From Bradyrhizobium nivariense (lineage in GTDB: Bacteria; Pseudomonadota; Alphaproteobacteria; Rhizobiales; Xanthobacteraceae): a stretch of 64,000 bases of DNA. The stretch covers positions 30,139 to 94,138 of the forward strand of contig NZ_JARVWW010000030.1 in assembly GCF_029846715.1 (NCBI RefSeq). The letters run 5' to 3'. Shown in pieces: positions 57,403 to 64,000 of the stretch. The number at the start of each line of letters is the position of its first letter. Positions within the stretch are counted from its first letter, which is position 1. Made by a program: the position numbers and the translations under genes. Under the pieces are notes generated by a model, which saw only the letters and a list, made by a program, of their open reading frames with translations, did no database searches and was not told where the DNA came from.

Positions 57403-59220
57403 ATGAGGGCTGAAATGGGGGCTGAGCAGCCTGAAACGATCGCCGCGATTGTGGCCGCGCATCGCGCGGGCACGCTCACGCCGGCGCAGACGGTCGCGCG
57501 CAGCTATCAGCGCATCCGCGACCACAACGATCCCGCCGTGTTCATCAGCCTGCGCGACGAAAATGACGCGATCGCGGAAGCCGAGAAGCTCGCCACGAAG
57601 GACGCCGCCAGCCTGCCGCTCTATGGCGTGCCGGTCGTGGTGAAGGACAATATCGACGCGCTGGGATTTCCGACCACCGCGGCCTGCCCGGCCTTCTCGT
57701 ACACCCCGACACATGACGCGACCGCGGTTCAGCGGCTGCGCGCCGCCGGCGCCATCATCATCGGCAAGACCAATCTCGACCAGTTCGCGACCGGCCTCGT
57801 CGGCGTGCGCTCGCCCTACGGCATCCCCAGGAACGCGATCCGGGAGGATCTCATTCCCGGCGGATCGAGCTCGGGATCGGCCACCGCCGTCGGCGCCGGG
57901 CTGGTGCCGCTGTCATTGGGCACCGACACCGCGGGCTCCGGGCGCGTGCCGGCGATGCTCAACAACATCGTCGGCCTGAAGCCGAGCCTCGGCATGATCT
58001 CGACCGCTGGCCTGGTGCCGGCCTGCCGCACGCTCGACTGCATCTCGGTGTTCGCGCTGACCGTGGACGACGCTGCGCTGGCGCTCTCCGTGGTGGCAGG
58101 TCCCGACCAGGCCGATCCGTTCTCGCGCGATCGGCCGCTTGGCGCAATCACGCCGCTCCCGACAAACCTCCGTCTCGGCGTGCCGCGCAACGGACAGTTG
58201 ATCTTCTTCGGCGACAAGAAGGCGGAAGCGGCTTACGCCGATGCGTTGAAGCGGTGGACCGCGCTTGGCGCAACGCTCGTCGAGTTCGATCTCGAGCCGT
58301 TCTATGAGACTGCGCGGCTGCTCTACGAGGGACCGTGGATCGCAGAACGCTATCTCGTGATCCGCGACCTGCTCGCCTCCGCGCCGGATGCGATCCATCC
58401 GGTGACGCGCGAGATCACCACGGCCGGTGCGCGGCTGACGGCGGCGGAAACTTTCTCCGCGCTCTATCGCTTGCAGGGTCTGCGCAAGATCGCCGAACGC
58501 ACCTTCACCAATATCGACGCGCTGGTGCTGCCGACGGCGCCGACGGCCTATACGACCGCGCAGGTGCTGGCCAATCCGATCGAGCTCAACAGCCGGCTCG
58601 GCACCTATACCAACTTTGTCAATCTGCTCGACCTCTGCGGTCTCGCGCTGCCGGCGTCGATGCGCGCCGATGGCATTCCGTTCGGCATCACGCTGCTTGC
58701 GCCCGCCGGCCACGACGCGCTGCTCGCGGGCATCGGGCGCGTGTTTCATGCGGATACCAAATTGACGCTTGGCGCAAAGGGCGTGGCGCAAGCTGCGCTG
58801 GCGCCACTTGCCGCAGGCGGCATCGACGAGATTCCGATCGCCGTCGTTGGCGCGCATCTGTCCGGCATGGCGCTGAACGGCGAGTTGAAAGCGCTGAACG
58901 GGCACCTGATCGAAGCGACCAGGACGGCGCCGGACTACAAGCTCTACGCATTGAAGACCACGCCGCCGAAGCCGGGCATGCTGCGCGTCGAAGCCGGCAA
59001 GGGCGCGTCGATCGAACTCGAGATCTGGTCGCTGTCGTCGGCCGCCTTCGGCAAGTTCGTCAACGCGATTCCCGCGCCGATGGCGATCGGCACGATCCAC
59101 CTCGCGGATGGCCGCAGCGTGAAGGGCTTTCTCGTCGAGCCGGAAGTGCTGGGCGACGCCCGCGACATCACCGCCCATGGCGGCTGGCGAAAGTATATGG
59201 CGGAAGCGGCGACGGCGTAG
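57403..59220 (+). CDS. atzF: Allophanate hydrolase AtzF
   Basis: Amidase-signature enzyme hydrolysing allophanate to ammonia and carbon dioxide. The 605-residue length matches AtzF rather than shorter amidases. Catalytic triad: Lys81 in VVVKDNID, the cis-Ser in GGSSSGSA (153-160) and nucleophile Ser179 in TDTAGSGR. The C-terminal allophanate-hydrolase domain (about 450-605) is present: IPIAVVGAHLSGMALNGEL, YALKTTPPKPGMLRV, GTIHLADGRSVKGFLVEP. ATG at 57403 or 57415. Preceded by a sigma54 promoter; works with AtzE, AtzG and AtzH encoded at 61-63 kb. Confidence 0.94.
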   Translation: MRAEMGAEQPETIAAIVAAHRAGTLTPAQTVARSYQRIRDHNDPAVFISLRDENDAIAEAEKLATKDAASLPLYGVPVVVKDNIDALGFPTTAACPAFSYTPTHDATAVQRLRAAGAIIIGKTNLDQFATGLVGVRSPYGIPRNAIREDLIPGGSSSGSATAVGAGLVPLSLGTDTAGSGRVPAMLNNIVGLKPSLGMISTAGLVPACRTLDCISVFALTVDDAALALSVVAGPDQADPFSRDRPLGAITPLPTNLRLGVPRNGQLIFFGDKKAEAAYADALKRWTALGATLVEFDLEPFYETARLLYEGPWIAERYLVIRDLLASAPDAIHPVTREITTAGARLTAAETFSALYRLQGLRKIAERTFTNIDALVLPTAPTAYTTAQVLANPIELNSRLGTYTNFVNLLDLCGLALPASMRADGIPFGITLLAPAGHDALLAGIGRVFHADTKLTLGAKGVAQAALAPLAAGGIDEIPIAVVGAHLSGMALNGELKALNGHLIEATRTAPDYKLYALKTTPPKPGMLRVEAGKGASIELEIWSLSSAAFGKFVNAIPAPMAIGTIHLADGRSVKGFLVEPEVLGDARDITAHGGWRKYMAEAATA

Positions 59221-59280
59221 GCGCATCATGGAGAGGCGGCGCGGCAGCGCCTTCTCAGGATGACGATCTCTCGTGCGCAT

Positions 59281-60024
59281 TCAGGCCGGCGTGAACTGCG
59301 CGAGATCGCCGATCCCGATCTGCTGTTCGAGGCTCGCCACGCGGTGAACCATCATCTCGAAACCGTCGCCGCCGAACTGCTGATGCTCCTTCTTCTCAAA
59401 GTCCTCCGCCATCGCATCATATTCGTTTGGCGAGACGATGGTCTTGAGCAGCGGAAAGAGATCGGTGTCCTCACGCGCGGCGTGCGGACGGTACATCGCG
59501 ATGAAGGCGCGGATTGATCCGACCAGCTGGCGGCGATCATCGCCGTCCTTGCGGCTTCCCGGCGCCGTCTTCAGGATCATTTCGGTCAAGCGGCGTCCGG
59601 CCTTGTGCTGGGCCACCAGCGTGTCGACGAGCGTCACGAGTTTTCCCGCCTGTTTGAAGCGCGGGAAGACCGCATGTTCCTCGGACTCTTCGTGGTAGTT
59701 TTCGATGAAGTCGCGCACGATTCGTGCGGCGCTGGCGAGGACGACAGGATCGAAATCCTCGCGCGCGTCGAATTTGCCCAGGGCGGCCTCATAGACCAGA
59801 AGGACCCGGTCGAGCACGCCATGCTCCCGCATCAGATCCTCGGGCGGCGTAACCTTGGGTTCCCGTTGCTTCTCGACCATTTCCCTGCGCGCCGCCTTGG
59901 CGTCGCCGGCGGACAACAATCCACCGGCGACAATCGCGGCAGGCACCAACGTCAGGAGCTTTCGTCTTCGCGGCAAGACCGCATCCGTAGCCGCGTCGCA
60001 AGCCAGAAAACCCGTCATGATCAC
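59281..60024 (-). CDS. Exported hemerythrin-domain protein
   Basis: A 247-residue protein with a twin-arginine-like leader (LPRRRKLLTLVPAAIVAGGLLSAGDAKA), suggesting export of a folded metalloprotein. Residues 60-200 form a hemerythrin-like four-helix bundle with the His/Glu ligands in LMREHGVLDRVL, NYHEESEEHAVFP, AQHKAGRR and YRPHAAREDTDLFP. Such proteins bind oxygen or nitric oxide through a di-iron site. ATGA overlap with the upstream 71-residue gene (60021-60024). Precise role unknown. Confidence 0.85.
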   Translation of the reverse strand: MIMTGFLACDAATDAVLPRRRKLLTLVPAAIVAGGLLSAGDAKAARREMVEKQREPKVTPPEDLMREHGVLDRVLLVYEAALGKFDAREDFDPVVLASAARIVRDFIENYHEESEEHAVFPRFKQAGKLVTLVDTLVAQHKAGRRLTEMILKTAPGSRKDGDDRRQLVGSIRAFIAMYRPHAAREDTDLFPLLKTIVSPNEYDAMAEDFEKKEHQQFGGDGFEMMVHRVASLEQQIGIGDLAQFTPA

Positions 60025-60236
60025 GCCGATTTGCGCCAGGCGGCCTCGTTCTTCTTCTCGTAGTCGTCGAACGCCTTGACGAGACCGGACAGAACCTCGG
60101 CCGAAGTTTCGAACATCGCTGCGAGCTGCGGCTCATCGACTTTGCGGATGTCCTCGCGCAGATGCGTCACGGTCTCCTGGAGACGCTGCTTCATCTTCTG
60201 GGTGTGGTGCTTGGGGTTCTTCTCGGAGGAAGCCAT
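60021..60236 (-). CDS. Small charged helical protein coupled to the hemerythrin gene
   Basis: A 71-residue protein, MASSEKNPKHHTQKMKQRLQ onward, highly charged and helical, with no Cys or signal peptide. AGGAGAAACCC before the ATG is a strong ribosome site, and the stop overlaps the hemerythrin start, so the pair are co-translated. No family recognised; a partner or regulator of the hemerythrin protein is possible. Confidence 0.8.
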   Translation of the reverse strand: MASSEKNPKHHTQKMKQRLQETVTHLREDIRKVDEPQLAAMFETSAEVLSGLVKAFDDYEKKNEAAWRKSA

Positions 60237-60331
60237 GGGTTTCTCCTCATCTCGTCGGCAAAGGAAAACGAACTGCGCAGGAACGGGTTCCTGCGAGCCT
60301 GCGGCGGTCTTTCACCTGATCGTGAGGAAGC

Positions 60332-61054
60332 TTACACCGACACCGCGTAGATCTCGTACTCTCCGCGCACCAGCTCGATATGCGCGCGCATCGCTGCGGC
60401 GGCGCCCTGCTTGTCGCCGCGCATGATGGCGACGACGACGCGGTCGTGCTCGGCTTGGGATTTGGCGAGGCGACCGAGATTGCGGAACTGGGCGCGGCGG
60501 AATGGCTGCACGCGCACGCGCGTCGCCAGCGTGATCTCGGCGATGTAGCCGTTCTGCGAGCCGGCATAGATCGCATTGTGGAAGCGCTCGTTGACCTCGT
60601 GGAAGCGATCGGGATTGCCGGTGTAGCTGAGAACCCGCAGCTCTTCGTGGATCGCCTCCAAGCCGTGGCGCTCGACGGCAGACATGCGCTCGGCCGCGAG
60701 ACCTGCACAGAGCGCCTCGAGCTCCGCCATCGCCTCGAACATGCTCGTCAGCCGCTCGATCGAGGGCTGTGCCACCACCGCGCCGCGATGGGCGCGCGCT
60801 TCGACCAGGCCGCTTGCCACCAGCTGGCGCAGTGCCTCCCGCACCGGCGTGCGGGAGACGCTGAAGCGGCGCGCGATATCGGTCTCGTCAAGCGGTGAGC
60901 CGGGCGCCAGAGCTCCGCGCACGATCTCGTCGGCAAGCTGCAGGCGCAGCTCCTCGGCGCGCGTGACCTTCTGCACCGACGGCGACGCCCGGTCGACGCG
61001 CGGCACCACCGGCTCAGCCGGCAATGCTCCGGGCGGAAAGTCGTCAAGCGTCAT
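60332..61054 (-). CDS. GntR-family regulator of the atz operon
   Basis: A 240-residue FadR/FCD-type GntR protein from the ATG at 61054. HTH near residues 30-90 (ELRLQLADEIVRGALAPGSPLDETDIARRFSVSRTPVREALRQLVASGLVE), then the all-helical FCD effector domain with Asp/His metal ligands (ERFHNAIYAGSQN, EHDRVVVAIMRGD). It is four bases after atzH, at the end of the operon, and probably governs it. Confidence 0.9.
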   Translation of the reverse strand: MTLDDFPPGALPAEPVVPRVDRASPSVQKVTRAEELRLQLADEIVRGALAPGSPLDETDIARRFSVSRTPVREALRQLVASGLVEARAHRGAVVAQPSIERLTSMFEAMAELEALCAGLAAERMSAVERHGLEAIHEELRVLSYTGNPDRFHEVNERFHNAIYAGSQNGYIAEITLATRVRVQPFRRAQFRNLGRLAKSQAEHDRVVVAIMRGDKQGAAAAMRAHIELVRGEYEIYAVSV

Positions 61055-61058
61055 ACGA

Positions 61059-61451
61059 TCAGGTCTCTTTCGACTCGTCGATGATGCTGACATGGGCGGC
61101 GACGACGCGCCAGCCCTCCGGGAATTTTACCCAAGTCTGCATCTGCCGGCCGACCTTACCCGGCATCGTGTCGCGATAGAACAGGGTGGAGGCGACGGCG
61201 GTGTCGCGCCCATAGCTGGTTATCACGGTTTTCGCAGTGCGGCGGTTGAGGCCGACCGGCGAGCGCCCGGCTCGAAAGCCGGAGATCGCCTCATAGCCGT
61301 AGAGGTTCTCGCCGATGCCATAGCGCAGCGTGCGGGGATCGTTGCGGAAGAGCTCGCCGAGCACGGCGACGTCGTTGGTGATCAGCGCCTGCTCATAGCG
61401 CTCGAACGCGGCTTTGACTTCCGCGATCACGTCGGGGAGATCGATCTCCAT
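61059..61451 (-). CDS. atzH: AtzH-like 1,3-dicarboxyurea decarboxylase
   Basis: A 130-residue NTF2/SnoaL-like alpha-beta protein starting MEIDLPDVIAEVKAAFERYE. Sequence cues DPRTLRYGIGENLYGYEAISGFRAGR and VGRQMQTWVKFPEGWRVVAAHVS match the AtzH/HpxZ family. In the cyanuric-acid pathway AtzH decarboxylates 1,3-dicarboxyurea to allophanate; HpxZ relatives occur in oxalurate utilisation. Only one base separates it from the atzE stop. Family assignment is firm; the exact substrate rests on the atzG-atzE context. Confidence 0.85.
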   Translation of the reverse strand: MEIDLPDVIAEVKAAFERYEQALITNDVAVLGELFRNDPRTLRYGIGENLYGYEAISGFRAGRSPVGLNRRTAKTVITSYGRDTAVASTLFYRDTMPGKVGRQMQTWVKFPEGWRVVAAHVSIIDESKET

Positions 61452-61452
61452 C

Positions 61453-62847
61453 TCAAAATCCTCTTGGGCTGGGCGCGGCGACGACGCCCATCTTCTCCAA
61501 TGCGTACGCGACGCGCAGCGCGATGTCCTCGCGCCATGGCGCGGCGATGATCTGTACGCCGATCGGCAGCGGCTCGAGCGGCACCGGCACCGCGACCACC
61601 GGCAGGCCGATGAACGAGATCGGCTGGGTGTGGATGCCGATATTGGCGCGCACCGGCAGCTCGACGCCGTCAAGGTTGAAATTGACCTGGCCGAGCTTCG
61701 GCGCGACGCAGGGCGTGGCCGGCGCGATCAGCACGTCGACGGACTTGAAGACCTCGGCAAGCTGCGCGCGGTACCAGCGGCGGAATTTTTGCGCGCGGTC
61801 GACCAGCGGCGCCGGCACCATGGCGCCGGCGATCAACCGGTCGCGCACGGCGGGATCGAAATCGTTCGGGCGCTTGCGCAGCCGGTCGAGATGCAGCGAG
61901 GCGCCTTCGGTGGTGGTGATGACGTAAGCCGCCGCGCGGGCGCGCGCGGCTTCGGGCACGTCCACCACGCGCGTTGCGCCCAGCGCCTTGGCGACGCGGC
62001 TGACGGCTTCGACGGCTTCCGGAAACAAATTGGTTTGGAAGTACCCGCCGGCGATCGCGATGCGCAGGTCCGAAACCGGATTGGCGAGCAGCGGCAGCGT
62101 CGGCTCCAGACCACGCGTGGTGCAGGCGGCATCGTCCGCATCCGGTCCCTGCATCGCGTCATAGGCCAGCGCGAGATCGGCGGCGGAGCGCGCGAACGGG
62201 CCGAGATGATCGAGGCTCGCGACGAACGGGAAAGAACGCGCGCGCGAGAGCCGACCATAAGTCGGCTTCAGGCCAAAAATGCCGCAGAACGAGGATGGCA
62301 CGCGGATCGAACCATTGGTGTCGGAGCCGAGCGCGATCGGCACCAGCGCGCCGCCGACGGCGCTGCCCGAGCCGCCGGAGGAGCCGCCGCTCATCCGCGT
62401 CGTGTCATGCGGATTGCGCGAAGGACCGTCATGGACGTTCTCGCCGGTGAAGTCGTAGGCGTATTCGCCCATGTTGAGCGCGCCGACCAGCACGGCGCCG
62501 GCGGCCTCCATCCGCTCGATCAGCGTGGCGTCGCGCCTGGCGGGTGCGAGGTCGCGGTTGATCTTGGAGCCGGCGCGCGTGGGCAGGCCCGCGACGTCGA
62601 ACAAATTCTTCACCGCAAAAGGGACGCCCGCGAGCGGGCCGACGGTCTTGCCGGCGGCGATATTGGCATCGATCGCGCGCGCCTTGGCACGGGCGCGATC
62701 GGCGGTGACGTCGGTGAAGGCGTTGATGATGGTGTCGTGCTGCTTGATGCGCGCGAGCGCTGCTTCGGTGGCATCGAGCGCGGACAATTGGCCGCCGGCC
62801 ACCGCCTTGGCGATGTCAGCAGCCGTCATCTCAGGCTTGGTCGTCAT
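61453..62847 (-). CDS. atzE: AtzE-like 1-carboxybiuret hydrolase, catalytic subunit
   Basis: A 464-residue amidase-signature enzyme, starting MTTKPEMTAADIAKAVAGGQL. Triad motifs are FAVKNLFD (Lys), GGSSGGSGSA (cis-Ser) and GSDTNGSIRVPSSFCG (nucleophile Ser). It resembles GatA but is accompanied by an AtzG-like small subunit and AtzH, as in the cyanuric-acid operon where AtzEG deaminates 1-carboxybiuret. The start is 7 bases after the atzG stop. Other amides cannot be excluded from sequence. Confidence 0.88.
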   Translation of the reverse strand: MTTKPEMTAADIAKAVAGGQLSALDATEAALARIKQHDTIINAFTDVTADRARAKARAIDANIAAGKTVGPLAGVPFAVKNLFDVAGLPTRAGSKINRDLAPARRDATLIERMEAAGAVLVGALNMGEYAYDFTGENVHDGPSRNPHDTTRMSGGSSGGSGSAVGGALVPIALGSDTNGSIRVPSSFCGIFGLKPTYGRLSRARSFPFVASLDHLGPFARSAADLALAYDAMQGPDADDAACTTRGLEPTLPLLANPVSDLRIAIAGGYFQTNLFPEAVEAVSRVAKALGATRVVDVPEAARARAAAYVITTTEGASLHLDRLRKRPNDFDPAVRDRLIAGAMVPAPLVDRAQKFRRWYRAQLAEVFKSVDVLIAPATPCVAPKLGQVNFNLDGVELPVRANIGIHTQPISFIGLPVVAVPVPLEPLPIGVQIIAAPWREDIALRVAYALEKMGVVAAPSPRGF

Positions 62848-62854
62848 GGCGGCG

Positions 62855-63034
62855 TCAGGCGGTGTACACGGGCGCCGGCTCGGTCTCGTCCGGCAGCGCG
62901 AATTCGTCGACGAGGCGGCCGAGCCGCAGCGAGACCTCGAGATTGGCGCGAATCGCCGGCCTCCAGGCGTCCTCGACCGGCAACGCCAGCGCTTTCGTGA
63001 CAACGTCGATATAATCGTCCAGCGGTTCGGCCAT
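62855..63034 (-). CDS. atzG: AtzG-like small subunit of the AtzEG amidase
   Basis: A 59-residue protein, MAEPLDDYIDVVTKALALPV onward, of the AtzG/DUF4089 family, related to GatC. It wraps around and stabilises the AtzE-type catalytic subunit. The ATG at 63034 is preferred to one five codons upstream. Tightly packed between the ATPase gene (19 bases) and atzE (7 bases). Short enough to be missed by automated calls. Confidence 0.88.
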   Translation of the reverse strand: MAEPLDDYIDVVTKALALPVEDAWRPAIRANLEVSLRLGRLVDEFALPDETEPAPVYTA

Positions 63035-63053
63035 CACGCTCCCAAACAATCTC

Positions 63054-63923
63054 TCAGTGTGCGCCTAGTGTCTGCAGCGGCGGATGCGGGATCGCCGTCA
63101 ACAGCTCCTTGGTGTAGTCGTCCTGCGGATCGCTCAAGACCCTCTCGGAAGAGCCTTCTTCGACGATTCGACCCGACCGCATCACAATGACACGATCGCA
63201 CAACAAGCGCACTACGTTCAAATCATGCGAGACGAACAGATAACTCATACCTAGCCGCGCCTTGAGGTCCTGGAGCAGATTGAGGACCACGGCCTGGACC
63301 GAGACGTCGAGCGCCGCGGTCGGCTCGTCCAGGATGACGAGTTTTGGGTGCAGGGCGATGGCGCGGGCGATGCCGACGCGGGCCTTCTGGCCGCCCGACA
63401 ATTGGTGCGGGAAGCGATCCAGCAGATTGTGCGGCAGGCCCACCATGGTGGCGAGCTCCTCGCAGCGGGTGCGCAGCGCATCGCGCCCTCTGATGTCGCC
63501 GAGCTGCATGATCGGATCGGCGATGGCGCGCACGGCGGTGAAGCGCGGATTGAGGCTGTCGGTCGGGTCCTGGAACACCATCTGGATGCGGCTGCGCTGC
63601 GGCAGCCGCGCGAAGGAGGCAGGCTGAATGCCGCCGATGTCCTCGCCGTCGAACTGGATCAGGCCCGAGGTCTGGTCCAAGAGCCGCATCACCATCATCG
63701 ACGTGGTCGATTTGCCGCAGCCGGATTCGCCGACCAGGCCAACGCTCTCGCCGTGACCGATCGAGAAGCTGATGCCGTCGACGGCGCGGAACACGTCCGG
63801 TTCCACCGGCGGCTTGCGGCCGAACAATTTGCCGAGCGTGGCAGTGGCGCCCTGGCGGGGATATTCCTTGACCAGCTTGTCGATGAGGAGGAGGGGCGTC
63901 TTCTCCCTCTCCCCGTCCTTCAC
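63054..63923 (-). CDS. Oligopeptide/dipeptide-type ABC transporter ATPase (OppF/DppF family)
   Basis: Walker A GESGCGKSTTSMMVMR, MVFQDPTDSLNPRFT (typical of OppF/DppF), signature LSGGQKARVGIARAI, Walker B LVILDEPTAALDVSV and VSHDLNVVRLLCDR. From the GTG at 63923 there are 289 residues, but the first nine come from an inverted repeat at 63905-64000. The frame stays open to the window end, so this could be the second half of a fused double ATPase. First visible gene of the atzG-E-H-gntR operon; the importer may bring in cyanurate, biuret or a related amide (inference). Confidence 0.82.
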   Translation of the reverse strand: MKDGEREKTPLLLIDKLVKEYPRQGATATLGKLFGRKPPVEPDVFRAVDGISFSIGHGESVGLVGESGCGKSTTSMMVMRLLDQTSGLIQFDGEDIGGIQPASFARLPQRSRIQMVFQDPTDSLNPRFTAVRAIADPIMQLGDIRGRDALRTRCEELATMVGLPHNLLDRFPHQLSGGQKARVGIARAIALHPKLVILDEPTAALDVSVQAVVLNLLQDLKARLGMSYLFVSHDLNVVRLLCDRVIVMRSGRIVEEGSSERVLSDPQDDYTKELLTAIPHPPLQTLGAH

Positions 63924-64000
63924 GGGGAGAGGGTCGGGGTGAGGGGCTGCTTCCAAGAGCGCGACTCGTGGAGAGCCCCCCCCAACCCCCCCCCCTCGTG
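63905..64000. repeat. CCCTCTCCCC-type palindromic repeat, copy 5, damaged or misread at the window edge
   Basis: Left hairpin CCCTCTCCCCGTCCTTCACG GGGAGAGGGTCGGGGTGAGG GG is intact, but the expected right arm is replaced by C-runs (GCCCCCCCCAACCCCCCCCC CC) up to the last base. The C-runs suggest sequencing or assembly error at a contig edge. Reading frame of the ATPase gene passes through the element. Confidence 0.7.

Noticed and set aside
61453..62847. AtzE-like protein as GatA of the Glu-tRNA amidotransferase
   Set aside because: No gatB or gatC nearby; instead a 59-residue AtzG-type partner and AtzH follow the cyanurate operon order.
1..64000. tRNA, rRNA, insertion sequences, phage or integrase genes
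   Set aside because: I looked for them by eye on both strands and saw no cloverleaf with a CCA-adjacent acceptor, no rRNA-like conserved blocks and no transposase or integrase motifs; a tRNA scan would be needed to be certain.

Overview
The window is high-GC DNA from an alphaproteobacterium, almost certainly a Bradyrhizobium of the B. japonicum/diazoefficiens type. Supporting features are GcrA, an isovaleryl-HSL-type LuxI/LuxR pair (bjaI/bjaR), the box benzoyl-CoA epoxidation genes with BoxR, a CYP199A P450 with its ferredoxin, many livKHMGF-type transporters, and several families of palindromic intergenic repeats typical of this group. About 62 protein genes are supported. I saw no rRNA, tRNA, CRISPR, prophage or insertion sequence. 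All similarity statements rest on recognising proteins and motifs by eye; no search was run.

Layout. 1-5369: 3' end of apaG, a gene-free structured stretch, hslO, an argD-argF operon with a clear sigma70 promoter, and gcrA. 5594-12350: phosphate operon phoR, pstS-C-A-B, phoU, phoB with a textbook Pho box. 12443-17859: UPF0104 flippase-like protein, small membrane protein, OmpA/BON protein, polysaccharide deacetylase, SDR. 18038-25515: benzoate via benzoyl-CoA epoxide: boxB, boxC, an alpha/beta hydrolase, benzoate-CoA ligase, boxR and a truncated haemoglobin; boxA and boxD are not here. 25649-31205: vanadium-type haloperoxidase, IclR regulator, Rieske oxygenase and a glutamine-synthetase-like ligase. 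31395-35444: two small ORFs and a livHMGF transporter without a binding protein.

35875-37907: quorum-sensing locus. 38052-47741: LysR plus an eight-gene, mostly ATGA-coupled operon (AroE-like dehydrogenase, liv-type importer, Gfo/Idh/MocA oxidoreductase, QuiC-type fused 3-dehydroshikimate dehydratase) that reads as a shikimate/quinate import-to-protocatechuate module. 47935-57206: two solitary binding proteins, NDH-2, CYP199A with ferredoxin, feruloyl-CoA synthetase and two MarR regulators. 57403-64000: allophanate hydrolase (atzF) behind a consensus sigma54 promoter, a small protein and a hemerythrin protein, and the operon oppF-like, atzG, atzE, atzH, gntR. This is the lower cyanuric-acid (carboxybiuret/allophanate) route without atzD.

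Taken together, 18-57 kb is an aromatic-compound catabolic region. Benzoate, methoxybenzoates, hydroxycinnamates and shikimate/quinate can be imported and activated here, with the central ring-cleavage genes elsewhere. Gene-free stretches are mostly filled by repeats: a RIME-like element, a 121-127-bp element with GAAA-loop hairpins at both ends, an ATACTGG element, and a CCCTCTCCCC(N)GGGGAGAGGG element. Several also carry short tandem arrays or operator-like palindromes.
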